NCBI GenBank assembly: GCA_016124375.1
Contig: WGNV01000007.1
Span: 1-64,000, forward strand
Reading direction: 5' to 3'
Source: Tepidisphaera sp.
GTDB taxonomy: Bacteria; Planctomycetota; Phycisphaerae; Phycisphaerales; UBA1924
DNA: 64,000 bases
Below are positions 25,404 through 33,848 of the stretch, piece by piece. The position numbers were made by a program, and so were the translations under genes. Below the pieces are notes generated by a model. It did not search any database. It was not told the origin of the DNA and saw only the letters and a list, made by a program, of their open reading frames with translations. Position 1 is the stretch's first letter. Each line of letters starts with the position of its first letter.

Positions 25404-25434
25404 AAGTTCCGGAGTTCCGAAGACACGAAGTTCC
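25404..25434 (-). repeat. GGAACTTC-word intergenic repeat, copy 3 (inverted)
   Basis: On the minus strand it reads GGAACTTCGTGTCTTCGGAA followed by CTCCGGAACTT. Intergenic, 10 bp downstream of the acidic protein gene. Confidence 0.55.
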
Positions 25435-25444
25435 AACCGAAGAA

Positions 25445-25466
25445 CCGCGACGCTCGAGCGTCGCGG
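25445..25466 (+). terminator. Perfect palindromic hairpin with TCGA loop
   Basis: CCGCGACGC-TCGA-GCGTCGCGG, 9-bp perfect stem. The T-run after it is weak (CTCCCTTT), so termination efficiency is uncertain. Same design as 27367-27388. Confidence 0.5.
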
Positions 25467-25638
25467 CTCCCTTTGGGCGTGCATTGACGCTTGGTCGAAC
25501 GTCGCGCGATGCGTCGTCTAGCGAGCTTGTTGCACCCACGACATTCCACTTACCTTGCGTTTCGACTTCCTGCCGGGGCGGTTTGTCCTGCGTTTGTTGA
25601 TGGCGAGTGGTTGTGAGTGTGCACGTATGATCTTGCGT

Positions 25639-26139
25639 ATGACCGAGCCCTCCGACGAATCACCGACGCAGGTAGTTCGACAGTGGAAGATCACGGGCGT
25701 TGGGCTGCATTCGCAGGCGCCGGTGACGCGGACGGTGAGCGCGGCCAGCCTGGCGGATGTTCGAAGACTGGCCGGCGAGGCCGAGATCGTGGTGTTGCGA
25801 ATCGATCAGGTCGGGGCCGCTGCTGATGTTCCGCCTCTTCACGCGGGCTGCCTGCTCGTGGGACTGAGCATCTTTGCCGTGATTGGACTTGTGGCGATCC
25901 TGACTGGTCGAATAAGTCTCGGCACAAGCCACGGCGCCATACACGCGCCTCCCATCACCATGTTTGGGCTGCGAGCACGGGTGGCGGGCGGAGGATTTGT
26001 AATGATGATGGTTGGATTCGTCAGGTGCGTGTACGCGGACTGGAAAAACGGAACTCTCGACGACGCATGGACCGTGCTGGCCATGGTCGTCGGGTTCGGA
26101 GGACTTGCGTGCGTGCTTGGCTCGATGTTCTGGCCTTGA
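25639..26139 (+). CDS. Small membrane protein of unknown function
   Basis: A 166-aa product starting MTEPSDESPTQVV. The N-terminal ~70 residues are soluble; three hydrophobic segments follow (LLVGLSIFAVIGLVAILTG, GGFVMMMVGFVRCVY, VLAMVVGFGGLACVLGSMF). I know no family for it. The start at 25639 is chosen over ATGs at 25627 and 25555 because the soluble domain begins there; no clear ribosome binding site is seen for any. Confidence 0.55.
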   Translation: MTEPSDESPTQVVRQWKITGVGLHSQAPVTRTVSAASLADVRRLAGEAEIVVLRIDQVGAAADVPPLHAGCLLVGLSIFAVIGLVAILTGRISLGTSHGAIHAPPITMFGLRARVAGGGFVMMMVGFVRCVYADWKNGTLDDAWTVLAMVVGFGGLACVLGSMFWP

Positions 26140-26226
26140 CGCCTGACCTCGCCGACTTGGCGAGTGATCGAGAAAGAGCCGAAGAGCGGACTCGCGGCAC
26201 AAGCGCGTTTCGACCAAGATGCCGAC

Positions 26227-27066
26227 TCACTTCGCCTGGCGCTTCGACTTTTTCGCCTTCCGGGTTGTCGTCCGGTCCTTCGTCACGGTGTTGCCGTCCT
26301 TCTTGACGTCGGATTGCGTGGTGATGGTCTGGCCATCGGGGCCGGTCTGGGTGCCATTACGGGTGATGGTGTTGCCGTCTTTGGTGGCGGTGCCTTGGCG
26401 TTGCCACTGCTTGCCGTTGGCGCCGGTGGTGGTGCCGGTGTGATTGACGGTGTTGCCGTTGCGGGTCCAGACGTCGCTGGATGTGGCGGACTTGCCGTTG
26501 GGACCGGTGGAGGTGCCGGTGCGGGTGGTGGTGTTGCCGTCTTTCGTCGTGGACGATGTCGACGAGGTGGTCTTGCCGTTGGGCAGGGTTGTGCTGCTGG
26601 TGCGGTTGACGGTGTTGCCGTCTTTGGTCCAGGTGTCTTCGTGAGTCGTGGTTTTTCCGTTGGGGCCGGTGGTGACGACTTCGCGCTGGGTGATGTCGCC
26701 GTTCTTGGTGATGGTGGTCTGGCGATTCACGGTTTCGCCATTGGGTGCGGTGTAGGCGGTGTTGCCGGTGATGATGCCGTTGGTGTTCTGCCATTTGCCG
26801 GCGATGGTGCCGGTCTCGCCGTCGGGCAGGGTGAAGGTGCCGGTTTTGGTGGCGGTGTTGCCGTCGCGAGTGGTGGTGGTGCTTGACGACGCGACCTTGC
26901 CGCTGGGAAGGGTGAGGCCCCGGGTGTGGAGGACGATGTTGCCGTCCCTGGTCCAGCTCTCGGCGAGGTTGGTGGTGGAGGAGGTGGTGTCGCTGGCGTG
27001 GGCGGCTCCCGCGACCAAGGCGAGCGAAAGAGCGGCGAGCGTCCGGGTGATGGTGGTGCGGTTCAT
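26227..27066 (-). CDS. Secreted 27-residue tandem-repeat protein
   Basis: A 279-aa exported protein. Signal peptide: TLAALSLALVAGAAHA. The mature protein is about 8-9 tandem repeats of 27 residues, each with two turns: (R/K)DGNT and (P)NGK or PDGE, rich in Thr, Ser, Asn and Gly (for example TKDGNTVNRTSST then TLPNGKTTSSTSST). The C-terminus is a basic tail (KAKKSKRQAK). The pattern suggests a beta-hairpin or solenoid stack, in the manner of MORN/YwqK-like repeats, but I cannot assign a family. GGAAGGG lies upstream of the ATG at 27066. Repetitive DNA of 81-bp units invites length variation. Confidence 0.7.
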   Translation of the reverse strand: MNRTTITRTLAALSLALVAGAAHASDTTSSTTNLAESWTRDGNIVLHTRGLTLPSGKVASSSTTTTRDGNTATKTGTFTLPDGETGTIAGKWQNTNGIITGNTAYTAPNGETVNRQTTITKNGDITQREVVTTGPNGKTTTHEDTWTKDGNTVNRTSSTTLPNGKTTSSTSSTTKDGNTTTRTGTSTGPNGKSATSSDVWTRNGNTVNHTGTTTGANGKQWQRQGTATKDGNTITRNGTQTGPDGQTITTQSDVKKDGNTVTKDRTTTRKAKKSKRQAK

Positions 27067-27366
27067 GGTGTCCCTTCCGAGAAGCCGCGGGTGAGGTGCG
27101 GCGGGCGCAACGCGGCGATGTCCCAAGCAGGCCGCGGCGAGAGGTACAACGCCCGGCGGAGTGGGCCTATTGCAAGAATCGACAGGCTGGGGCGGCAGAA
27201 GGGTGCATGTGCGCGTGCGAAAGGGTTACGGGGCGTGCGAGCGGTTGGGTCGTGCGAGCGATTCAGACCATGCGACGTAAGGCCGCGCCCGAGAAGGAGC
27301 GCCCTGTGGCGCCGGACAAATGCGAAGCGATGGTCCGGGTGGAGCAGAGTGCGTCTCAATGAAAAA

Positions 27367-27388
27367 CCGCCACGCTCGAGCGTGGCGG
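27367..27388 (-). terminator. Rho-independent terminator of transketolase
   Basis: CCGCCACGC-TCGA-GCGTGGCGG is a perfect palindrome; on the minus strand it is followed by TTTTTC. It is about 100 bp beyond the transketolase stop codon. Confidence 0.75.
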
Positions 27389-27442
27389 CTTCTGGAGTTG
27401 AAGGGACGTTTGGAAGTGAGAGGCGAAGCGGGGCATCAAGGC

Positions 27443-27467
27443 ACCGGCGGGGACCGCCGGGCCACCC
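27443..27467. repeat. GGA-centred palindromic repeat, type B copy 1
   Basis: CCGGCGG-GGA-CCGCCGG followed by GCCACCC. The 25-bp sequence is identical to 47906-47930, 20 kb away. Intergenic. Confidence 0.65.
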
Positions 27468-27489
27468 GAGAAGGCCACCCGAGAGGGCC

Positions 27490-29448
27490 TTACACGCCCA
27501 GCATCTCCATCGCGGTTTTCTTGATGCTGTCGGCGTTGAGGCCGCACATGCTGAGAACGTCTTCGACGGTGCGGGCGCTCTTGGGGATGCGCTTGACGTG
27601 CAGCTGCCGCAGCGTGAAGCCGTCGCCCGATTCGAGCAGCGCGTCGGCGACGGCGGAGCCGATGCCGCCCCCGAAGTTGTCTTCGATGGTCATCACGAGC
27701 CCGTTGTTCTGGCCCACGATGTCGAGGAACCCGTCGGTGTCGAAGGGCAGGGAGTAGAGGTCGACCAGCGTGGCGGAGACGCCCGCCTTGTCGAGCAGTT
27801 CGACGGCCTTGTTGGCCTCGTGCACCATGTAGCCCGCGGCGGCCAGCACGATGTCCTTGCCCTCGGCCAGCACTTCGAAGCCACCCAGGTTGAAGGCGGT
27901 GTCGTCGCTGTAGATGAACTCGGTGTCGGGGCGGATGGTGCGCATGTAGCACACGCCTTCGTACTCGGCCATGGCGTTGGTGAGTGAATAGGCCGCGAAT
28001 GCGTCGGCGGGTTGGAGGACGTAACAGCCGGGGTTGCCTCGGTGGTCGCGCATGGTGGTGAAGGAGCGGAACCACGCGACGTCGGGCAGAGACATCTGGC
28101 TGGGGCCGTCGGCGGCCAGGGTGATGCCCGAGTGGCTGCCGACGACCTTGAGGTTCGACCCGCTGTAGATGGCCATTTCGATCTGGTCGTAGGCGCGGGT
28201 GAGGAACTTGCTGAAGCTGGCGACGAAAGGCACTTTGCCCGCGGCGGCCAGGCCCGCGCCGGCCGAAACCATGTGCTGCTCGGCGATCTTGCACTCAAAG
28301 AAGCGGCTGGAACACGCCGGGTCCTTCTTGAACATCTCGGTGAAGGTGCTGTTGGAGACGTCGGCGTCGAGCACGACGACGTTGGGGTTGGTGCGGCCCA
28401 GGGCCCGCAGGGCAATGCCGAAGGCGCGGCGGGTGGCCATCATGCCGCTCTGCAGCAGGCTCTCCATGTCGTTGCTCTTCATGAACTCCGACAATGTGGG
28501 CGGGTCCTTGGGTTCGTCCTGCTTGGGGGCGCCGTCGGGCGGGGGCTCGATGGTGAACTGATCGGTGTTCGCCAGCGCGCTGGTCATCTCCAGTCGCTTC
28601 TGGTCGAGTTCGGCCAGGGCCTTCTTGAGGGCGTCGCCGGTGGGGGGCTTGCCGTGCCAGCCGTTGCCTTGAATGCTCGCGGCTCCCCAGCCCTTCACGG
28701 TGTTGGCGATGATCGCGATGGGCTTGCCGGACTTGGAGCCTTCGACGAAGGCCTCGAAGGCGCTGCGGATCTGGGCGGGCTGGTGCCCGTCGATGGCTTT
28801 GACTTCAAAGCCGTAGGCGACCAGCTTGGCCTCGAGCATCTCGGGCGATTGCTGCGGGCTGACGCGATCGGCCTGGCCGAACTCGTTGCAGTTGAAGATC
28901 ACGCACAGGTTCTTGAGCTTGCGCTCGGCGATGTAGTCCAGGGCCTCGGCCACCTGGCCCTCGCGGCTTTCGCCGTCGCCGACGATGCAGTAGATGCGCT
29001 TGTCCAAGCCATCCAGGCGGGCGGCCTCGGCCAGGCCCGCGGCGATGGACAGACCCTGGCCCAGGCTCCCGGTGGCGGCATCAAAGAACGGGAACCCCTC
29101 CATCGGGTTGGGGTGGCCTTCGAGCACGCTGGTAGCGGCGCGGAGGGTTTTGAGGTCGTCGTAGGTCAGTTTGCGGCGTTGGTCGTCCTTGCCGACCATT
29201 ACGCCCAGTTTGGCCGCGGCTGCGTAGACGATCGGTACGGCGTGGCCTTCGCTCAGCACCAGGCGGTCCGAAGTGGGGTAGGTGGGGTAGTCCGGGCTCC
29301 AGCGCATCTGGCTGAACATGAGGACGGTGACGATGTGCCCGAGGCTCATGGCGCTGGTGGGGTGCCCGCTGCCGGCCGCGGCACACATTTCCAGCGACCA
29401 GCGGTCCAGTTCAATGGCCTGAGCGTGCACCGCGGCTTCGAATGACAT
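27490..29448 (-). CDS. tkt: Transketolase
   Basis: Thiamine-diphosphate enzyme of the pentose phosphate pathway that moves two-carbon units between sugar phosphates. The 652-aa product has the N-terminal GSGHPTSAMSLG block with the catalytic/TPP-site His, the pyrophosphate-binding GDGESREGQVAEAL...NCNEFGQ motif, and in the second half the E-H pair of the Pyr domain (FFECKIAEQHMVSAGAGLA, Glu needed for TPP activation) and a C-terminal domain. ATG at 29448 follows AAAGGGG. The terminator lies downstream. dnaN diverges from it across 423 bp. Confidence 0.93.
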   Translation of the reverse strand: MSFEAAVHAQAIELDRWSLEMCAAAGSGHPTSAMSLGHIVTVLMFSQMRWSPDYPTYPTSDRLVLSEGHAVPIVYAAAAKLGVMVGKDDQRRKLTYDDLKTLRAATSVLEGHPNPMEGFPFFDAATGSLGQGLSIAAGLAEAARLDGLDKRIYCIVGDGESREGQVAEALDYIAERKLKNLCVIFNCNEFGQADRVSPQQSPEMLEAKLVAYGFEVKAIDGHQPAQIRSAFEAFVEGSKSGKPIAIIANTVKGWGAASIQGNGWHGKPPTGDALKKALAELDQKRLEMTSALANTDQFTIEPPPDGAPKQDEPKDPPTLSEFMKSNDMESLLQSGMMATRRAFGIALRALGRTNPNVVVLDADVSNSTFTEMFKKDPACSSRFFECKIAEQHMVSAGAGLAAAGKVPFVASFSKFLTRAYDQIEMAIYSGSNLKVVGSHSGITLAADGPSQMSLPDVAWFRSFTTMRDHRGNPGCYVLQPADAFAAYSLTNAMAEYEGVCYMRTIRPDTEFIYSDDTAFNLGGFEVLAEGKDIVLAAAGYMVHEANKAVELLDKAGVSATLVDLYSLPFDTDGFLDIVGQNNGLVMTIEDNFGGGIGSAVADALLESGDGFTLRQLHVKRIPKSARTVEDVLSMCGLNADSIKKTAMEMLGV

Positions 29449-29871
29449 GTGGAGCCCCTTTCTGAGTAGCGCGCCGCACCAGCCGACGCGGTTGCCTGTA
29501 TCTCTCGAACCGATTCGCACCCCGGCCTTCCGGGCGAGCGCGAAACGCAACACGCGGAGCCGGGGGCCCCGCCCGCCCCCCGAGAGAGACCCCGGGGGCA
29601 GGTGGGAGTATCTGTCCGAAAACCTTCGGAAGCAACCGGGAAAAGGCGTCAAAATGTGCAAATCCTGTGCCATGCCGACAGTAGCGACAGCGCCCCACCC
29701 CATGTGGTTGCTCGCGTGGCACCCCTTTAGGTTGATACACTGCGGGTCGCAAGCAGGTGCCCGGCGGGGTTTGCGCCCGTGCTTTCGGCTGGTGGCGGGC
29801 GTTTTGAGAGATCGTGGATCCGGTTCGAGCGTGACGTCTTGTCGGACCTGCGAGGAAAACGGAGTTTTCTC
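29449..29871. other. Divergent upstream region of tkt and dnaN
   Basis: 423 bp between divergent genes. TTGATACACT at 29732-29741 contains the TACACT element seen before other genes here and may be the dnaN -10 box (leader about 125 nt). A second AT-leaning piece lies near 29640-29690. No DnaA boxes were recognised. Confidence 0.4.
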
Positions 29872-31050
29872 ATGAAGGTGATCGTGGATCGAGCCTCGCT
29901 GTTGGACGCTATCAACCTTGTGTCGGGGGCCGTGGCTGGCCGCACGCCCAAGGTGCAGTTGCAGTGCGTCAAGATCATCGCCAGCAAGAGCCAGGGCGCG
30001 GGTGAGCTGACCTTGATCGCCACCGACGCCGAAGTGTCGCTGCGCCTGTCGGTCTCGAAGGTCGATGTGCAGCAACCCGGCGAGGCGCTGATCCCCTGCG
30101 ACAAGATCCGCCAGATCGTCTCGGCCGAAGAGGGCGAGGCGACGCTGACGCTGGAGAGCGAAGGGGACGCGGTCCACATCCGGGGCAACGACGCCCACTT
30201 CAAGGTTCTGGGCTATCCGCCGGCGGACTTCCCGCCCGTACCCGAGTTTGGGGCGGTGGTGAGCGGGTCGGACGGCAACACCAAGGCCAAGGCGGTGCTC
30301 AGCCATCCGGCGGGGTCGCTGGCGCAGCTGGTGACGCGGACGCTGTTTGCCGCGGCCCGCGAGGCGAGCCGATATGCGTTCAACGGCGTGCTGCTGAAGC
30401 GAGACGGGAAGCGGCTGGAGATGGTGGCGACCGACGGGCGGCGCCTGGCTCTGGCGCGGGCCAACCTCAGCGGTACCGAGAAAGACGCCAAGGCCGTGTC
30501 CTGCATCGTGCCCAGCAAAGCGCTGAACATGATGCTGAAGCTGGTGCAGGAGAACGACGAGCCGGTGCAGGTGGCGATCACCGACGCGCAGATCCTGTTC
30601 GCGTTCGGCACCGCGGCCAGCCCGGGGCGTGCGGTGTTGGTGTCGAACCTGGTCGAGGGCGTCTTCCCGCCATACGAGGACGTGATTCCGAAGGATCAGG
30701 ACAAGCGGGTGACGTTCGACCGCGACGTGGTGTCGTCGGCGGTGAAGCGAGCGGCGCTGTTGACCAACGAGGAGAGCCGCGGCGTGCGGATGCACTTCCG
30801 GGGCAAAGACCGCCAGCTCGAGTTGGCCAGCCGAGCGCCGGAAATGGGCGAGGCGAACGTGAAGGTGGACCTGGCGGGCTACGACGGCGAGGACATCGAG
30901 ATCGGGTTCAACCCCCTCTTTATCGTGGATGCCTTGAAGGTGCTGGACGAGCCGCAGGTGATGATGGAGCTGAAGGCGACCAACAAGCCCGGGCTCATCA
31001 AGAGCGGGACGGATTTCCTGTACGTGGTGATGCCGGTGAACCTGCAGTAG
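29872..31050 (+). CDS. dnaN: DNA polymerase III beta sliding clamp
   Basis: Ring-shaped processivity clamp for the replicative polymerase; it also recruits mismatch and translesion factors. The 392-aa product has three clamp domains; recognisable elements include MKVIVDRASLLDAINLV, GGDFPPVPEF-like PADFPPVPEF, RYAFNGVLL and the end KSGTDFLYVVMPV. ATG at 29872 has GAGGAAAACGGAG upstream. It is not in an operon with dnaA or recF here, so it gives no evidence for a nearby origin. The next gene, convergent, codes for an HlyD-type adaptor. Confidence 0.95.
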   Translation: MKVIVDRASLLDAINLVSGAVAGRTPKVQLQCVKIIASKSQGAGELTLIATDAEVSLRLSVSKVDVQQPGEALIPCDKIRQIVSAEEGEATLTLESEGDAVHIRGNDAHFKVLGYPPADFPPVPEFGAVVSGSDGNTKAKAVLSHPAGSLAQLVTRTLFAAAREASRYAFNGVLLKRDGKRLEMVATDGRRLALARANLSGTEKDAKAVSCIVPSKALNMMLKLVQENDEPVQVAITDAQILFAFGTAASPGRAVLVSNLVEGVFPPYEDVIPKDQDKRVTFDRDVVSSAVKRAALLTNEESRGVRMHFRGKDRQLELASRAPEMGEANVKVDLAGYDGEDIEIGFNPLFIVDALKVLDEPQVMMELKATNKPGLIKSGTDFLYVVMPVNLQ

Positions 31051-31084
31051 GGCCAGCGACTGAGGGGTGTACGCCAGTCGCCTT

Positions 31085-32755
31085 TTACCCCTTGTCCGAC
31101 TTCTCGTTCGCCTTGTCTTCGTCTTTCTGCGCGGCTTTGGCCGGCGCGCTGGCGGGCATCGCCGTGATCTCCGGCAGCACCTTGCCGTCTTCGCCGATGC
31201 GGTAGCCGAGTTTCTTCAGGTCGTCGTGATTCCAGGGCGAGATGATCGCCTCGCCGCCCCGGGGTTCGCGGAGCGACACCACGGTGCCGCTGTCGAGGCC
31301 GCTGGTGATCTCCGCCAGCGTCTCGCTGCGGCGGCCAACCCGCACGGGCGTGCGGATGTAGTGCCCGCCGTCGGGCTGATAGACGTACTGCACCGGACCG
31401 TCGTTGAAGACCGACTGCACGGGCACGGTGACGACCTCGGGTACGGTGTCGAGGGTGATCTTGGCCTCGCAGCGCATGGCGGGCTTGAGGCCGGCGTTCT
31501 TGGCGTCCATGGTGACGCGGACGGAGTACTCGCGCAGGTTGGGGTCGCGCCAGCCGCCACTCTCAGCCATCACGCCGATGCTGTCGACCTGGCCACTGAA
31601 GATCGCCCCGCCCACGGCGTCGACCTTGACACTGACCTTCTGGCCTGGCTTGACCTTGCCCGCCAGGCTTTCGTTGACGCGCACCGACGCCACCATCTCG
31701 CTGGTGTCGGGGAGGATCACCAGCAACTGATTGGGGTAGACCTGCTGGCCGATTTGCAGCGGGCCATCGCTCCGCCCCCAGCGCATCGCATCCAGCGAGG
31801 TTGAGTAGACCACCAGCCCGTCCGACGGCGCCTTGATCGTGGCGGCGTTTCGGTCCTTGGTCATCTTCTCCAGGCGATTCTTCATGATCGTGACGCTGGC
31901 GCGCTGGTTATTGCGTTTGGCGTCCTTGCTGGCCAGCTCGATCTCGTTGTTGAGCTTGGTGCGCTCGAGTTCGCTCTTGGCCTCGTCCAGGTCGCTCTGC
32001 TTGGTCTTTTCGTCCTTGGTGTACTCGTATTGCTCGTACACCTTCATCGCCAGGTTGGCGGTGGTGTACGTCGAGATCGCCTCGATGTACGACACTTCGT
32101 CGCGGTCGCACTCGTCCTTGCTGATGAAGCCCTCCTGCAGCAGCTCCTGGCTGCGCCGGAACTTCTCGGCCAGGCGCTCGAGTTCGAGCCCCGCCTTGTC
32201 GATCGCCAGCGTCAGCTCCTGGCGCTTCTTGCGGACATCGCCCTCCTGCCACTGGCGCAGGGCGAGCTCGGCCAGGGCCACCTTGAGCTGGGCCTGGCGC
32301 AGCTTGGATTCGTTCTCGTTGATCTGGATGTTGTAGGCGTTTTCGGCGGCCACCAGGTCCGCGTTGCCGCTCTCGAGCCGCAACGACTCCTCGTCGATTT
32401 TCTGCTGCAGGTCGTCGGTGTTGAGCTGCACCAGCAGGTCACCCTTCTTGGCCCAGGTGCCCTCGGGGATGATCTGGGTGATGGTGGACTGCTGGTCGAG
32501 GGGGTTACGGATCTCGATCTTGTCGCGGGCCTCGAGTTCCCCGTTCGCGGTGGTCGTGACGTCGAAGGCCAGCTTCTTGGCCGCGGTGCGATCCGCCGGC
32601 AGGCCCGCGCCTCCGGTCGGCGTCGTGTCGCCTCCGCCCGAGGCGACGCTGACACCCAGCCCGGCAGCGCCGAGCAGCACGAGCACGCCGATGCTCCACG
32701 CGGCGCCCCGGGCGATGGAACCTTTTCGCATCCGGTTGCTCTGAGCCTTGTTCAT
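31085..32755 (-). CDS. HlyD/MFP-family membrane fusion adaptor protein
   Basis: Periplasmic adaptor of an export system (HlyD/AcrA/MacA type). The 556-aa product has an N-terminal membrane helix (WSIGVLVLLGAAGLGVSV), a lipoyl-like half (EIRNPLDQQSTITQIIPEGTWAKKGDLLVQL), a long coiled coil (about 140-300, rich in Gln/Glu/Lys/Leu), the second lipoyl half (APSDGLVVYSTSL), beta-barrel and membrane-proximal domains, and an Ala/Asp/Lys tail. No partner ATPase, RND pump or outer-membrane channel lies nearby, so it is an orphan here. Gene spacing: 34 bp from dnaN on the convergent side. Confidence 0.85.
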   Translation of the reverse strand: MNKAQSNRMRKGSIARGAAWSIGVLVLLGAAGLGVSVASGGGDTTPTGGAGLPADRTAAKKLAFDVTTTANGELEARDKIEIRNPLDQQSTITQIIPEGTWAKKGDLLVQLNTDDLQQKIDEESLRLESGNADLVAAENAYNIQINENESKLRQAQLKVALAELALRQWQEGDVRKKRQELTLAIDKAGLELERLAEKFRRSQELLQEGFISKDECDRDEVSYIEAISTYTTANLAMKVYEQYEYTKDEKTKQSDLDEAKSELERTKLNNEIELASKDAKRNNQRASVTIMKNRLEKMTKDRNAATIKAPSDGLVVYSTSLDAMRWGRSDGPLQIGQQVYPNQLLVILPDTSEMVASVRVNESLAGKVKPGQKVSVKVDAVGGAIFSGQVDSIGVMAESGGWRDPNLREYSVRVTMDAKNAGLKPAMRCEAKITLDTVPEVVTVPVQSVFNDGPVQYVYQPDGGHYIRTPVRVGRRSETLAEITSGLDSGTVVSLREPRGGEAIISPWNHDDLKKLGYRIGEDGKVLPEITAMPASAPAKAAQKDEDKANEKSDKG

Positions 32756-32944
32756 CGCGTGCTCCCTGTGCAGGGGTTGAAAGTCGGCCGGGGGGTATAC
32801 ACCCGGGCCAAGGGTTGGATGCGGCAAAATCCGGACGGAAGGCCTGCCCCCGCCCCGGCTAGATCCGGGTTCGGTCCCCGCCCTGGGTTCATGCGACGAA
32901 GCGGAGTGTTGATGGCGGAAGAATACGTGAGATGATCGTGCAGG

Positions 32945-32950
32945 TACGCT
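32945..32950 (+). promoter_or_regulatory. Putative -10 box of leaderless mqnB
   Basis: TACGCT lies 6 nt before the mqnB ATG; same sequence and spacing as at ffh. No Shine-Dalgarno. Confidence 0.45.
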
Positions 32951-32956
32951 TCCGTC

Positions 32957-33649
32957 ATGGATTTTGTGCGAACTCTTTTGGTCTTCGCCGCCCCGGCAGA
33001 GTTGGACGCGGGGCTTCGGGCATTTCAGGTCGAACGCCCGACGCGCCTGTGGACGCCAGTGCCGGCACGCTCGGGCGTGCACCTGGTGCAGAGCGGCGTG
33101 GGCAAGGCCAATGCCGCCGCGTGCGTGGCGTGGTGCCTGTCCCGGGCGCCGTTTCGGCGCGTCATCAGCGTGGGCATCGCCGGAGCCCTGCCGGGCTCGG
33201 GGCTCGATGTTGGGGATGTGGTCGTAGCCGACGGGGCTTCGCTCGCGGATGAGGGCGTGCAGACCCCCGACGGGTTCTCGGACATCGCGGCCATGGGCTT
33301 TGGGCCGGGGGCCGTGGCCGCGGGGCAAACCGGCGACGCGATCGGGCAGGGCGTTGTGATCGATTGCGACGCGGGGGTAAAGGTCGCGGGCGCGACGCGG
33401 GGCGTTGTCGCGACGGTTTCTACCTGCAGCGGCACGGACGCCGCGGCCGCCGAAATCGTCCGACGTACGGGCGCGATTGCAGAAGACATGGAGTCAGCAG
33501 CGATCGGCTTCACGGCTCGACGCCTGGGTGCGGGGTTCGGGGGCGTCCGGGTTATCAGTAACTTCGCGGGCGACCGGGCCAGGCAGCAGTGGAATCTATC
33601 CCTCGCGCTCACCCGGATGTCGACGCAGGTCGCCACCATGGATATCTGA
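32957..33649 (+). CDS. mqnB: Futalosine hydrolase
   Basis: Nucleoside-phosphorylase-like enzyme that hydrolyses futalosine (or aminofutalosine) to dehypoxanthine futalosine in the alternative menaquinone pathway. The 230-aa product has VGIAGALPGSGLDVGDVVVAD at the N-terminal third, the STCSGTD loop and the AEDMESAA motif, which holds the ribose-binding Glu, as in MqnB and MTA/SAH nucleosidases. No other menaquinone gene is nearby. Probably leaderless (box at 32945). Confidence 0.85.
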   Translation: MDFVRTLLVFAAPAELDAGLRAFQVERPTRLWTPVPARSGVHLVQSGVGKANAAACVAWCLSRAPFRRVISVGIAGALPGSGLDVGDVVVADGASLADEGVQTPDGFSDIAAMGFGPGAVAAGQTGDAIGQGVVIDCDAGVKVAGATRGVVATVSTCSGTDAAAAEIVRRTGAIAEDMESAAIGFTARRLGAGFGGVRVISNFAGDRARQQWNLSLALTRMSTQVATMDI

Positions 33650-33848
33650 GAACCGGACCAGGACAGCGCACCCGATGGCCGGCCGATGCGGGCGGGAGGG
33701 CCTGTTCCGTGTGCGCCGCGTGCGCCGGTGCGGACCCACCCCCCAACCTGGGCACAGCGTCCGGTCACTGTGAACCCGGGGGGTGGGCTGGTCGATGCCC
33801 ATGGTGCACCCGTGCCGCGCTGGCGGCCTTCGGGCTGGAGACCGGGTT

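Larger units (their letters stand above)
27067..27489. other. Intergenic region with hairpin terminator and GGA-centred palindrome
   Basis: 423 bp without a convincing gene between the tandem-repeat protein (reading left) and the 3' end of transketolase. It contains the transketolase terminator (27367-27388) and the palindromic repeat at 27443-27467, followed by a second GGCCACCCGAGA copy at 27473-27484. Confidence 0.55.

Noticed and set aside
29701..29741. Sigma-54 promoter at TGGCAC before dnaN
   Set aside because: TGGCAC occurs but the required TTGC at the -12 position is missing at proper spacing.
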